A stretch of 19,065 nucleotides of DNA from CBDUVZ01 sp965370805 (GTDB lineage: Bacteria > Hydrothermota > Tepidihabitantia > Tepidihabitantales > Tepidihabitantaceae): positions 1-19,065 of the forward strand of contig CBDUVZ010000056.1 in assembly GCA_965370805.1 (NCBI GenBank), in the 5' to 3' direction. Shown here one piece after another: positions 1 through 6,897 of the stretch. The notes under the pieces are model-generated. The model saw only the letters and a program-made list of their open reading frames with translations, was not told the origin of the DNA and made no database searches. The translations under genes were made by a program, and so were the position numbers. Each line of letters begins with the position of its first letter. Positions within the stretch are counted from its first letter, which is position 1.

Positions 1-1057
1 CATCCGGGCTGAGGAACCGCCAATCCTTTTTCAACTGAATTCGGGACATTCTCTGGCCGAGGATGTCGGCCGGGAACACGCTGAACTCGTACGGGGAGTC
101 CGGGTAGTAGAGGTTCCCGATGATCTCCTTGAGTATCTTGTCATCGACTTTGACCTTGGGCGTGATTTCGTCCGGCCCTTCTTCCCGGCCTTTCTCGGTG
201 GTGAAGTGGAACAGACCGGAGTTGTACCGTTCGTCGGCCCGGTAGAAAAGCTCGAACAGGCGCTTGTAGGTTCGCGCCCCGTTGAGCAGGGCTTGGAGGC
301 TGTCGGTCCGTTCGATGCCCCGGTCTTCACAGATGCGGAGGAAGATGATGCGGTCGATGGTGCGCTGGACCGCGAAGTTGAGGTCCAGACCTGCAAGCCG
401 TGGGTTGCGGAGCGCGATGTTGCGGGCGAGCAGGTCGCGCCACCGTTCGATGTCCTTGAGGAACTCGACGTCCACCTGCGCCGTGCCGCGCTTGCCTTTC
501 GATTCCACGAACTTGTCGAACGCGCCCTGCTGGATTGCGTCCGGCGAGAAGGTGGCGCACAGTTCTTCCCATGCGTCCGGGTACTCGGTGTATCCGAGGT
601 AGCGGACCCGGGCCGTGGCCGGCTTGTCGGTCTTGCCCGGCCGGATTCTGGTGTCGTACACGCAGAACTCGTCGAAGTCGGAGAGGATGGAGAGCGGCAG
701 CCTGGCGGTGTAGGCGTAGCGCCGGAGTTGGAGGGCCGGGCCGAGGTCGCGCTTCAGGTTATGGGCCGGCTTCTTGGCTTCGACAAAGAACTTGCGCACT
801 CCACCGATGCGGAACGAGTAGTCCGGTGCTTTGGTCGTGCCGCCAACCCTGAGCGCGGCTTCGTGGACCACCTGGCGGTAGCGGAGGTCGAACCCCTGTC
901 GGTTGGCCATGTTCCAGCCCATCGCCTCGAAGAACGGGTCGAGGAATTCCTTGCGGACCTGGGCTTCGTTGTAGGCCGGGGAACGATAGGCCGCGACGTT
1001 CCGGTCGAAGTTGTCGACCAGTCGGAGAACGGTATCCGGTGCCCTGTCTTTGCGCAT
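1..1057 (-). CDS. Type IIG restriction-modification enzyme, N-terminal part (runs off window)
   Basis: The reading frame is open from ATG at 1057 to the window edge, giving 352 visible residues. The N-terminus (RKDRAPDTVLRLVDNFDRN, then a YNEAQVRKEF segment) matches my recollection of large single-chain type II restriction-methyltransferases, whose nuclease precedes the methylase. A PD-(D/E)xK nuclease signature is visible: P78-D79, then E93-A94-K95 in FFVEAKKP. A helical segment around residues 250-290 (AVQRTIDRIIFLRICEDRGIE) is typical of the linker to the N6-adenine methylase, which would lie outside the window. Such enzymes cut DNA and protect the host site by adenine methylation. An in-frame TTG lies 36 nt upstream, but ATG is preferred because a promoter -10 sits 8 nt from it. 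Family call is strong; recognition site and intactness are unknown. Confidence 0.85.
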   Translation of the reverse strand, partial: MRKDRAPDTVLRLVDNFDRNVAAYRSPAYNEAQVRKEFLDPFFEAMGWNMANRQGFDLRYRQVVHEAALRVGGTTKAPDYSFRIGGVRKFFVEAKKPAHNLKRDLGPALQLRRYAYTARLPLSILSDFDEFCVYDTRIRPGKTDKPATARVRYLGYTEYPDAWEELCATFSPDAIQQGAFDKFVESKGKRGTAQVDVEFLKDIERWRDLLARNIALRNPRLAGLDLNFAVQRTIDRIIFLRICEDRGIERTDSLQALLNGARTYKRLFELFYRADERYNSGLFHFTTEKGREEGPDEITPKVKVDDKILKEIIGNLYYPDSPYEFSVFPADILGQRMSRIQLKKDWRFLSPD

Positions 1058-1065
1058 CGCCAGCC

Positions 1066-1093
1066 AGCATATTGGCAGAGCAGTGAAAGTCAA
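1066..1093 (-). promoter_or_regulatory. Sigma70-like promoter of the restriction enzyme gene
   Basis: On the minus strand TTGACT (1093-1088), a 16-bp spacer and TATGCT (1071-1066) are followed 8 nt later by the ATG at 1057. Transcription would start at or next to the A of ATG, giving a leaderless mRNA. The same TATGCT -10 with a 16-bp spacer occurs before the minus-strand gene at 15304. Confidence 0.6.
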
Positions 1094-1155
1094 GGCGGCT
1101 CGGGCGGCAGTTTGACGCCGGTTGTAGTTGCCGTGGCCGCGGCCGGGGCGAGGGT

Positions 1156-1419
1156 CGTGACGGTGATGGTGATGAGCGGGTTCATGGGTGTCATGTCGGG
1201 CATCGTGGCGAAGGCCATGACCGTTCTCAGCCTGAGCTTCTTTCCGGTGCTCATGCCGGATGCCATGTCGAGCCAGGGCACGACGACCGCGTCCGAAGTC
1301 AGAGCGAGAGTCATGCCGAATACCGTGTCGAACTTCGTAGCGGATGTCATCAAGAGGAACATGACGATGCCGGTGTGGAGGGTCTTGTCGAGTCCGGTGA
1401 CGAAGGCCGCATCGAAGGG
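1156..1419. repeat. Degenerate 12-bp tandem array, 22 units in phase
   Basis: Cutting the sequence every 12 nt from 1156 gives 22 consecutive units without an indel. They follow roughly CRTGNCGANGNT, and the best-kept positions are the TG near the start and the central CG. Divergence is high, so the array is old or was never selected for exact sequence. Its core resembles that of the next array when rotated. Confidence 0.55.
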
Positions 1420-1596
1420 GAGGGTGGACCCCGCCGCTCCCCCGCCAGTGGGCATTTGCAGGGCCAGCGCTGTAACCCCTGTTCTGTCAACGTGTTATCG
1501 GCAATGTTATGTTCCGGCTATTCCGGTCTCTAACCCCGGTGAAAGGGAGTTCGCGGTCCGGGTTTGGTTGGTTCCTTCTCTCGGACCTGCCGGTGG

Positions 1597-1824
1597 CATT
1601 CGGGACGAACTTGGCGACGTCATTGGCGACGTAACTGGCGACGTAGCTGGTGACGTCATTGGCGACGCAACTGACGATGTTGTTGGCGACGTAGTTCGGG
1701 ACGTAGTTGGCGACGACTTTGACGACGTAACTGGCGACGTGGTTGGCGACGTAGTTGACGACATAGTTGGCGACGGCTTTGGCGACGTAATTCGGGACGT
1801 GATTGGCGACGAAGTTGGCGACGA
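1597..1824. repeat. 12-bp tandem array, 19 units in phase
   Basis: Nineteen uninterrupted 12-bp units follow the consensus ARTTGGCGACGT, with substitutions only and no indels. There is a hint of a 60-bp higher-order unit: the five units from 1705 and the five from 1765 correspond in order, each beginning AGTTGGCGACGR then CTTTG. All three forward frames and some reverse frames stay open, which makes spurious ORFs such as GDVVGDVI or VANYVANH repeats. Confidence 0.85.
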
Positions 1825-1826
1825 CA

Positions 1827-1839
1827 GGGGACGGTCCCC
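1827..1839. other. Short perfect palindrome abutting the 12-bp array
   Basis: GGGGAC-G-GTCCCC is a 6-bp inverted repeat with a one-base centre, two bases after the end of the 12-bp array. Small palindromes of this kind can be parts of REP-like elements mobilised by RayT transposases, and a RayT gene lies at 4838. No second copy is obvious in this window, so the link is only a possibility. Confidence 0.35.
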
Positions 1840-1942
1840 GGGGTGGGGCCAAATGTGGATTTCGGGTGTTATGTTTGGCCGGTTTCGCGTGTTACATCTT
1901 ATAGGAAGAACCTGGAACACCCGGAATATCGGTCAGGCTTGC

Positions 1943-1971
1943 TTGACAAGACCGGGAGACCGTGCCATACT
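1943..1971 (+). promoter_or_regulatory. Sigma70-like promoter of the TM2-domain gene
   Basis: A consensus TTGACA (1943-1948), a 17-bp spacer and CATACT (1966-1971) predict a start near 1978-1981. That leaves a leader of about 60 nt before the ATG at 2041. Confidence 0.65.
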
Positions 1972-1980
1972 CAGCACGTT

Positions 1981-1996
1981 CCGGACGTCAGTCCGG
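1981..1996 (+). promoter_or_regulatory. Hairpin at the predicted 5' end of the TM2 mRNA
   Basis: CCGGAC, a 4-nt loop and GTCCGG form a perfect 6-bp stem that would begin at the predicted first transcribed bases. A hairpin here could protect the transcript from 5' decay, or the same dyad could be an operator. The sequence alone does not decide. Confidence 0.4.
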
Positions 1997-2040
1997 ACTG
2001 GATGGAAACAGATAAGTCGTATGATCGAAAGGAGCAAGAG

Positions 2041-2277
2041 ATGGCAGACGAGCAAACTCAGGCAACCGGCGGAACTTCCGACAAGAGCAAGATGACCGCT
2101 TTGATTCTGTGCATTTTCCTGGGCAGTCTCGGTATTCACCGGTTCTACGTGGGCAAGACCGGGACCGGGATAGTGTGGCTGCTGACCATCGGCTGCGTCG
2201 GAATCGGCACCCTGATTGACCTGATCAAGATCATCATGGGCAAGTTCACCGACAAGCAGGGCCGGCTGCTGGCGTAA
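2041..2277 (+). CDS. TM2-domain membrane protein
   Basis: The product is 78 residues. A polar N-terminus (residues 1-17) is followed by two hydrophobic segments (about 18-37 and 41-66) joined by the TM2 signature GIHRFYVGKTGTG. It ends in the typical LIDLIKIIMGKFTDKQGR motif. TM2 proteins are small inner-membrane proteins found in many bacteria, and their biochemical role is largely unknown. The frame is open further upstream, but ATG 2041 is chosen because AAGGAG lies 6-7 nt before it and the predicted transcript starts near 1980. A long hairpin (2300-2342) separates it from the EF-G gene, so the two may be separate units. Confidence 0.9.
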   Translation: MADEQTQATGGTSDKSKMTALILCIFLGSLGIHRFYVGKTGTGIVWLLTIGCVGIGTLIDLIKIIMGKFTDKQGRLLA

Positions 2278-2299
2278 GCCGGTACTTCTGAGTCTGAAC

Positions 2300-2342
2300 G
2301 GCCGCCGCCGGGTCGGGCCGTAAGCCCAGGCCCGCGGTGGCC
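2300..2342 (+). terminator. Long GC-rich hairpin, possible terminator without U-tract
   Basis: A 9-bp outer stem (2300-2308 with 2334-2342, one G-U pair) encloses an inner stem GGGCC/GGCCC (2315-2319 with 2329-2333) around a 9-nt loop. It starts 22 nt after the TM2 stop. There is no run of T afterwards, so it may be a weak terminator or an RNA stabiliser. Confidence 0.45.
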
Positions 2343-2390
2343 GGAGCTTTATGCATCGTTTTGACGGTCTGAGAACCGGGAGATAGCCGT

Positions 2391-4499
2391 ATGGCACGAC
2401 AGTATCCGTTGGACCGGGTCCGCAATATCGGAATCATGGCCCATATCGACGCGGGGAAGACGACCGTGTCGGAGCGCATCCTGTACTACACCGGGAAGTC
2501 GTACAAGCTGGGCGAGGTCCACGACGGCGAAGCGGTGATGGATTTCATGGCCCAGGAGCAGGAACGGGGTATCACGATCACGAGCGCGGCGACCACGACG
2601 GTCTGGCGCGACCATGTCATCAATCTGATTGACACCCCCGGCCACGTCGATTTCACCGCGGAGGTGGAACGGAGCCTGCGGGTTTTGGATGGCGTCGTCA
2701 GTCTGTTCTGCGCGGTCGGCGGGGTCGAGCCGCAGTCGGAGACGGTCTGGCGCCAGGCGGAGAAGTACTCGGTGCCGCGGATTGCGTTCGTGAACAAGAT
2801 GGACCGGATTGGCGCGGATTTCTACTCGGTGGTGGAGCAGATTGACCGCGAGCTCGGGGCGAATGCGGTCCCGGTCGTGATACCGATCGGCCGCGAGGAA
2901 AGCCTGGTCGGGATTATCGACCTGGTTGATGACGTCGCGGTCTATTATGACGAAACCGACCGGGGAATGACTTTCCGTGAGGAACCGATTCCGGCCGGGA
3001 TACAGGAGGAGGCGCGGCGCTGGAAGCAGAACTTGCTTGAGAAAGTGGCCGAAGTGGATGAGAATCTGCTTGAGAAGTTCCTTGAGGAGAAACCGATTGG
3101 CCGCGAGGAACTTTCGCTGGCAATCCGCAAGGCGACCCACAAGCATCTGGTCTGCCCGGTGCTCTGCGGCAGCGCGTTCCGGAACAAGGGTGTCCAGCGA
3201 CTGCTTGACGCGGTCGTTTCCTATCTGCCGAGCCCGGTGGATCTGCCGCCGATTGTGGGAACCTGTCCCGAAGGCGAGCCGATTGAGCGGGTGCCGAAGG
3301 ATGACGGCCGTCTGGCGGCCCTGGCGTTCAAGGTCGTGGCCGACAAGCACGTCGGCAAGCTGGTGTACGCCCGGGTCTATTCGGGCACGCTCCGGTCCGG
3401 CAGCGCGGTGTACAATTCGACCCAGGACAGGGACCAGCGGGTCGGCCGGCTGCTGCGGATGCACGCGGACCGGCGCGAACCGGTCGATTGCCTGTATTCG
3501 GGCGAAATCGGAGCGGTCATCGGCCTGAGCGGTACGGTTACCGGCGATACAATCTGCGCGCCCGAGCACCCAATTGTGCTTGAGGCGATTGAGTTCCCGG
3601 CACCGGTGCTGAGCATTGCGGTCGCGCTGCTGGACCGGAAGGACCGGGACAAGCTGGGCCAGGGTCTGAACCGGCTGGCCGAGGAGGACCCGACGTTCGT
3701 GGTCACGGCCGACGCGGAAACCGAGGAGACCGTGATTTCCGGGATGGGCGAACTGCACCTTGAGATTATCGTTGACCGGTTGAAGCGCGAATTCGGAGTC
3801 GGGGTTCAGACCGGCGCGCCGCAGGTCGCCTACCGGGAGACGATTACCGTGGAGTCGGAAATCAACGAGAAGTACGTCAAGCAGACCGGTGGCCGGGGCC
3901 AGTACGCGCACGTCGTGATGAAAGTCGAGCCGCTCGACCCGGGCAAGGGGTTTGAGTTCGTGAACCGGGTGACGGGCGGCCGGATTCCGCGGGAGTACAT
4001 CCCCGCGGTGCAGAAGGGAGTCATCGCAACGATGCAGAAAGGCGTCTTCGCCGGCTTCCCGGTGGTTGACGTGCGGGTGACGCTGCTTGACGGCTCGTTC
4101 CACGAAGTGGATTCTTCGGACATGGCGTTCCGGGCCTGCGCGGCCCGGGCTTTCCGCACGGCGTTTGCGAAAGGCCAGCCCCGGCTGCTCGAGCCGGTGA
4201 TGAGTGTTGGCATTATCACTCCGGAGGAGTTCTCCGGCGCGATAATGGGTTCCCTGTGCAACCGGCGCGGGGCGATTCTCGGCATGGACGATCAGGCCAA
4301 CGCGAAAGTCGTGAAAGCGCGGGTGCCGCTGGCCACGATGTTCGGGTACGCGACCGAGCTGCGCAATATGAGCCAGGGCAAAGCGAACTTCACGATGCAC
4401 TTCGAGCACTACGAAGCGGTGCCGTTCGCGATTGCCGAGGAGGTTATCGCCGGGAAGAGGTCGCGGTCGAGCGGCGGGAAACCGGGCGGGAAGAAGTAG
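2391..4499 (+). CDS. fusA: Translation elongation factor G
   Basis: The product is a 702-residue GTPase that drives ribosomal translocation and, with RRF, ribosome recycling. All G motifs are visible: G1 AHIDAGKT (17-24), switch I RGITITSAATT (from 59), G3 DTPGH (81-85), G4 NKMD (135-138) and G5 GSA (260-262). Domain III has GMGELHLEII, and domain IV has QTGGRGQYAHV and the GSFHEVDSSDMAF tip region. Length is normal and the C-terminus is a short basic, glycine-rich tail. The start is fixed by conservation of the N-terminus and a GGGAG about 8 nt upstream. It is not beside rpsL, rpsG or tuf, so it could be a second EF-G paralogue instead of the str-operon copy. Confidence 0.96.
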   Translation: MARQYPLDRVRNIGIMAHIDAGKTTVSERILYYTGKSYKLGEVHDGEAVMDFMAQEQERGITITSAATTTVWRDHVINLIDTPGHVDFTAEVERSLRVLDGVVSLFCAVGGVEPQSETVWRQAEKYSVPRIAFVNKMDRIGADFYSVVEQIDRELGANAVPVVIPIGREESLVGIIDLVDDVAVYYDETDRGMTFREEPIPAGIQEEARRWKQNLLEKVAEVDENLLEKFLEEKPIGREELSLAIRKATHKHLVCPVLCGSAFRNKGVQRLLDAVVSYLPSPVDLPPIVGTCPEGEPIERVPKDDGRLAALAFKVVADKHVGKLVYARVYSGTLRSGSAVYNSTQDRDQRVGRLLRMHADRREPVDCLYSGEIGAVIGLSGTVTGDTICAPEHPIVLEAIEFPAPVLSIAVALLDRKDRDKLGQGLNRLAEEDPTFVVTADAETEETVISGMGELHLEIIVDRLKREFGVGVQTGAPQVAYRETITVESEINEKYVKQTGGRGQYAHVVMKVEPLDPGKGFEFVNRVTGGRIPREYIPAVQKGVIATMQKGVFAGFPVVDVRVTLLDGSFHEVDSSDMAFRACAARAFRTAFAKGQPRLLEPVMSVGIITPEEFSGAIMGSLCNRRGAILGMDDQANAKVVKARVPLATMFGYATELRNMSQGKANFTMHFEHYEAVPFAIAEEVIAGKRSRSSGGKPGGKK

Positions 4500-4510
4500 C
4501 TGGTAAGGAC

Positions 4511-4662
4511 GGACGTCGGAGCGGAGAAGACTGAGAAAACCGCCAAGGTCGCCAAGAACGCCAAGGGTTGAGGACCGGAGCGGAGAGGAAAAACACCAAG
4601 GCACCAAGAGCACAAAGGCTGATGACCGGAGCGGACAGGAATAGACCACGGATGAACACAGC
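4511..4662 (+). repeat. Composite intergenic repeat: linker modules alternating with short-period units
   Basis: The 338-bp gap 4500-4837 contains no gene. Its first part alternates an 18-20 nt linker (GACCGGAGCGGAGAGGA type, at 4511-4530, 4572-4589 and 4623-4640) with different units. These are a CGCCAAGGT-like 9-nt-period unit (about 4536-4567), a CACCAAGG-like unit with 8-9 nt period (4590-4618) and a GACCACGGATGAACACAG unit (4641-4662). The linker and the first unit recur at 6781-6851 and 9570-9621. Confidence 0.75.
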
Positions 4663-4674
4663 AGGAGAAAGCAG

Positions 4675-4716
4675 AAGGCAAATTGCAGAGTGCAAGTATC
4701 AAAGTGCAAAATGCCG
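4675..4716 (+). repeat. Heptad-period array, family B copy 1
   Basis: Six 7-nt units in phase, built around AGTGCAA and ATTGCAG. The 42 bases 4672-4713 match 9520-9561 at 41 of 42 positions by eye, so the two are recent copies of one element. Confidence 0.8.
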
Positions 4717-4747
4717 AAGCGAACCGGAAGAAACCAAAGGACAGAAG

Positions 4748-4775
4748 GCGTCAAGCGTCATGCGCAAAGCGTCAC
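4748..4775 (+). repeat. Heptad-period array, GCGTCAN type
   Basis: Four exact-phase 7-nt units of the form GCGTCAN, one of them degenerate. They lie 28 nt before the -35 of the transposase promoter. The same unit type recurs at 5543-5570 on the other side of that gene, so the transposase is flanked by related arrays. Confidence 0.75.
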
Positions 4776-4803
4776 AGGATATCAGGGACGCAAATCGCTT
4801 TTC

Positions 4804-4832
4804 TTGACCATCGGCCGTCCGGGCGGTATTCT
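4804..4832 (+). promoter_or_regulatory. Promoter of the RayT gene; leaderless
   Basis: TTGACC (4804-4809), a 17-bp spacer and TATTCT (4827-4832) end only 5 nt before the ATG at 4838. Transcription should begin at about the A of ATG, and no ribosome-binding site could be carried. Confidence 0.6.
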
Positions 4833-4837
4833 GACTC

Positions 4838-5500
4838 ATGGCAAGAATTGCAAGAGTAGTTATTGCGGGCCGTCCGCACCACATTGCCCAGTGGGGTGAC
4901 CGGGAAGAGGATGTTTTTCACTCCGACCGGGAACGCCAGCGCTACCTGGACCTGCTCAAAGAGCACGCGGACGAGTACGGACTGGATATCCTGGCCTACT
5001 GCCTGATGCGGAATCACGTGCACCTGGTTGCTGTTCCCCGTGAGGCCGATTCGCTCGCGCTGGCGCTGAAGCGGGTTCACCTGCGCTATTCCCAGTATAT
5101 TAACCAGATTCACGGCTGGGTCGGTCGGCTGTGGCAGGGACGTTTTCAGTCCTGCGTTCTGGATCGGGAATACTCCTGGGTTGCGGTGAAGCACGTCGAG
5201 CGCAACCCGGTAGGGGCATGGGTGGTCGGGAAACCCGAACTCTACCCGTGGCGCAGCGCCGCCGGTCACGCGGGCGGGCGGAGAGACCCGGTGCTGTCCC
5301 GGCAACTGGAGAAGCAGAGCCGGGTCAGCGACTGGTCGAAGTGGCTGCGGCAGCGCGACAGCAGCGAGGAGGTCGAGCGGTTGCGGCAGCACACCAGGAC
5401 CGGTCGCCCGCTCGGCAGCGCCGCCTTCATGAGCCGGCTTGAGAAGAAGCTGGGCCGGGTTCTGCGGGCCAGGCCGCGGGGCCGTCCGTCCAAGGCATAG
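4838..5500 (+). CDS. rayT: REP-associated tyrosine transposase (RayT, Y1_Tnp family)
   Basis: The product is 220 residues, a usual length for the family. The Y1 HUH-type fold is recognisable from RPHHIAQWGDR (12-22), the CLMRNHVHLVAVP block with the metal-binding H60-V-H62, RYSQYIN (83-89) with candidate catalytic tyrosines Y84 or Y87, and GRLWQGRF (96-103). The basic tail ends in RPRGRPSK. RayT proteins are single-copy relatives of IS200/IS605 transposases that nick single-stranded DNA at REP-type palindromes. They are usually domesticated and lack classical IS ends. Initiation probably occurs on a leaderless mRNA. The gene is bracketed by GCGTCAN heptad arrays (4748-4775, 5543-5570). Whether these are its substrates is unknown, because they are not obvious palindromes. 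Confidence 0.9.
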   Translation: MARIARVVIAGRPHHIAQWGDREEDVFHSDRERQRYLDLLKEHADEYGLDILAYCLMRNHVHLVAVPREADSLALALKRVHLRYSQYINQIHGWVGRLWQGRFQSCVLDREYSWVAVKHVERNPVGAWVVGKPELYPWRSAAGHAGGRRDPVLSRQLEKQSRVSDWSKWLRQRDSSEEVERLRQHTRTGRPLGSAAFMSRLEKKLGRVLRARPRGRPSKA

Positions 5501-5507
5501 GAAACGT

Positions 5508-5570
5508 CGAATGCCGATTGTCGAATTGCAGAATGGCGTTGTGCGTCAAGCGTAGAGCGTCACGCGTCAG
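5508..5570 (+). repeat. Heptad-period array of nine units, two unit types joined in phase
   Basis: Nine consecutive 7-nt units lie in one phase. The first four are CGAATGC/CGATTGT-like and the last five are GCGTCAN-like. The last unit runs into the AGGAGGT ribosome-binding site of the gene at 5582, so the repeat end supplies part of that site. Confidence 0.75.
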
Positions 5571-5581
5571 GAGGTAATGCT

Positions 5582-6103
5582 ATGAGCAGAAGATGCGCGG
5601 TTGTATTCGGGCTGGTCTGCATCGGACTGGTCCCGCTTGCCCTGGCCGGGGATACACTGGAGCCGTCGGTTAAGTTCGTGCACGAAGATGCGGCCGGGAA
5701 GCTGGACATAATTGGTGAAGTCGCCGTGGTGCTGACCGGGAACGACCCGTTCGTCAACCGGATTATGGAAGACGTGCTGGCTATCAGCCTGATGTCCGAG
5801 GGCATCAAGGTGGCATACCCGGACGAGATGCATTTCGGCAAGCCGCGACAGGAGCCGGGTACCGACCCGATGCAGATTGCCGTGTCCGTCGGTGCGAATG
5901 CGTTGATTACCGGCATGATTGTCACCGAGCCACCTGGCGAGTGGCAGTTCCGTACCGTCCGGGTTTCGATGGCGTCGCTGTCCGTGGTTGACGTGCCGGA
6001 GGACAAGTCGCTGGTCTGGGCGCTGTACGAACCCGAGCGGGCGACGACTTCGACGAAGATTGCCCGGGCTTTCTGCGGCCTGCTGGTCGAGAGCCTGGAG
6101 TAA
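5582..6103 (+). CDS. Small exported protein of unknown function, first of the LpoB cluster
   Basis: I do not recognise a named family for this 173-residue product. It has a clear Sec signal peptide (about residues 1-22, ending LALA before GDT) and no lipobox cysteine. The mature part has alternating strand/helix segments such as DIIGEVAVVLTG (about 39-50) and AVSVGANALITGMIV (about 101-115). The second is reminiscent of the GA-x-x-x-ITG-x-I segment of CsgG/LpoB-type folds, also seen in the next gene, which suggests a distant periplasmic relative. The start is set by AGGAGGT 6 nt before the ATG. It precedes the LpoB-like gene by 87 nt and probably belongs to the same transcription unit. The fold assignment is an inference. 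Confidence 0.75.
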   Translation: MSRRCAVVFGLVCIGLVPLALAGDTLEPSVKFVHEDAAGKLDIIGEVAVVLTGNDPFVNRIMEDVLAISLMSEGIKVAYPDEMHFGKPRQEPGTDPMQIAVSVGANALITGMIVTEPPGEWQFRTVRVSMASLSVVDVPEDKSLVWALYEPERATTSTKIARAFCGLLVESLE

Positions 6104-6124
6104 CGTAGACACGGGAGGAAAAGC

Positions 6125-6173
6125 TAGAATGCAGAAGTCCGAATTCGGAAATCGAAAATCTGCACTCGACATT
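6125..6173 (+). repeat. Heptad-period array before the LpoB-like gene
   Basis: Seven in-phase 7-nt units of CCGAATT/CGGAAAT type fill most of the 87-bp gap. AAAGGAG, the ribosome-binding site for ATG 6191, follows within one unit length. Confidence 0.65.
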
Positions 6174-6190
6174 TCCCTAAAGGAGTTATC

Positions 6191-6769
6191 ATGAAGAAGA
6201 TCTACGGGGCGGCACTGCCGGTAGCGCTGGTCTGTCTGGCGCTGGCGTGCGCCAGTTCGCATTACGTCAGGCCGGATGAGGTCACGGAGTGGGACTACAC
6301 CTATTCCGACACCGACATGAAAATGCTGGCCGAGAAAATGGTCCTTTCGATTTCCGAAGCGGACCTGCCCGCGACCGGAGAGAAACCGAAGCTGGCGTTC
6401 CTGAGCATCGGGAACCGGACTTCGCAGCATGTGGATACCGAGGGTATCTCCGAGAAGATACTGGTCTCGCTGGTCAAGCTCGGCCGGTTCCGGGTGATGG
6501 ACCGAAAGGTGTTGAAAGAGCAGGCCCAGGAGATTGCGCTGGTCGGGAAGCAGCGGATTGACGTCGCCGGCGCGGTGAAGCTGGGCGGTCTCGTCGGTGC
6601 GAACTATTTCCTGACCGGCGATATCATGAGCATCGAGAAGACCAAGGGTGCGACGACCCTTGCGTACTACAAGTTGACGATGCGGCTGGTGGATATCCAG
6701 ACGTCGGAAATCCTCTGGGCCGAAGAGAAGGAACTGAAAAAGAAGAGCACCGAGAGCTGGTTCGAGTAA
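6191..6769 (+). CDS. lpoB: LpoB-like lipoprotein, penicillin-binding protein activator family
   Basis: The product is 192 residues with a lipoprotein signal peptide ending LALAC (Cys20). After a DMKMLAEKMVLSI helix come KLAFLSIGNRTSQHVDTEGI (the strand and N-R-T motif of the family), RFRVMDR, GLVGANYFLTGDIMSI, and a final KLTMRLVDIQTSEILWAEEKE. These follow the order seen in LpoB-type proteins. In Escherichia coli LpoB is an outer-membrane lipoprotein that crosses the periplasm to activate the peptidoglycan synthase PBP1b. The following COG3014-like and YcfL-like lipoproteins are, as I recall, frequent neighbours of lpoB, which supports the call. AAAGGAG 5-6 nt before ATG sets the start. Target synthase in this organism is unknown. 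Confidence 0.78.
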   Translation: MKKIYGAALPVALVCLALACASSHYVRPDEVTEWDYTYSDTDMKMLAEKMVLSISEADLPATGEKPKLAFLSIGNRTSQHVDTEGISEKILVSLVKLGRFRVMDRKVLKEQAQEIALVGKQRIDVAGAVKLGGLVGANYFLTGDIMSIEKTKGATTLAYYKLTMRLVDIQTSEILWAEEKELKKKSTESWFE

Positions 6770-6780
6770 CCGGCAAAGGC

Positions 6781-6851
6781 GGAGTCGGAGCGGAGAGGAC
6801 AAACCGCCAAGGTCGCCAAGAACGCCAAGGTTGAGAACCGGAATGGAAAGG
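6781..6851 (+). repeat. Linker / 9-nt-period unit / linker module, copy 2
   Basis: Two copies of the GGAGCGGAGAGGA-type linker (6781-6799, 6833-6851) flank the CGCCAAGG 9-nt-period unit (6801-6830). The arrangement matches 4511-4589 almost base for base. It lies just after the LpoB-like stop codon. Confidence 0.75.
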
Positions 6852-6897
6852 CAGAAGTCGAAAGCCAAAAGGCAGAATGCTGAAGGGCGATAGGAGT

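Larger units (their letters stand above)
1058..2040. other. 983-bp intergenic region dominated by 12-bp tandem arrays
   Basis: The region separates the divergent restriction gene and TM2 gene. It holds the minus-strand promoter next to 1057, a degenerate 12-bp array (1156-1419), a sharper 12-bp array (1597-1824), a 13-bp palindrome (1827-1839) and the plus-strand promoter (1943-1971). I see nothing recognisable in 1420-1596. Several frames are open across it, but their translations are low-complexity 4-residue repeats. A 12-nt unit without stops explains these without any protein-coding role. Confidence 0.6.

Noticed and set aside
1090..1455. Minus-strand 121-codon ORF with a hydrophobic 4-residue pattern.
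   Set aside because: The pattern follows from the degenerate 12-bp array, it overlaps the promoter of the restriction gene, and there is no recognisable family.
1487..1920. Minus-strand ORFs encoding VANYVANH-like or TSPTTSP-like repeats.
   Set aside because: Both arise from the 12-bp tandem array in different frames. No ribosome-binding site or conserved flank supports translation.
206..2095. Long plus-strand ORF of 629 codons.
   Set aside because: Its first 850 bases are antisense to the conserved restriction-enzyme frame, and the rest runs through the 12-bp arrays, which cannot generate stops. The translation shows no family features and is low complexity.
2391..4499. Reassigning EF-G as a tetracycline-resistance TetM-type protein.
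   Set aside because: Length, the canonical EF-G N-terminus (RNIGIMAHIDAGKTT) and GGVEPQSETVWRQAEKY are those of EF-G.
4511..4662. Possible CRISPR array (repeated 18-20 nt module with intervening units).
   Set aside because: Only three modules occur, intervening units are themselves internally repetitive and recur elsewhere, lengths vary, and there are no cas genes.
2349..4754. Minus-strand ORF of 801 codons.
   Set aside because: It is antisense to EF-G, whose G motifs are unmistakable. High GC with codon bias commonly leaves the opposite frame open, and the translation is Arg/His/Pro/Leu-rich without motifs.
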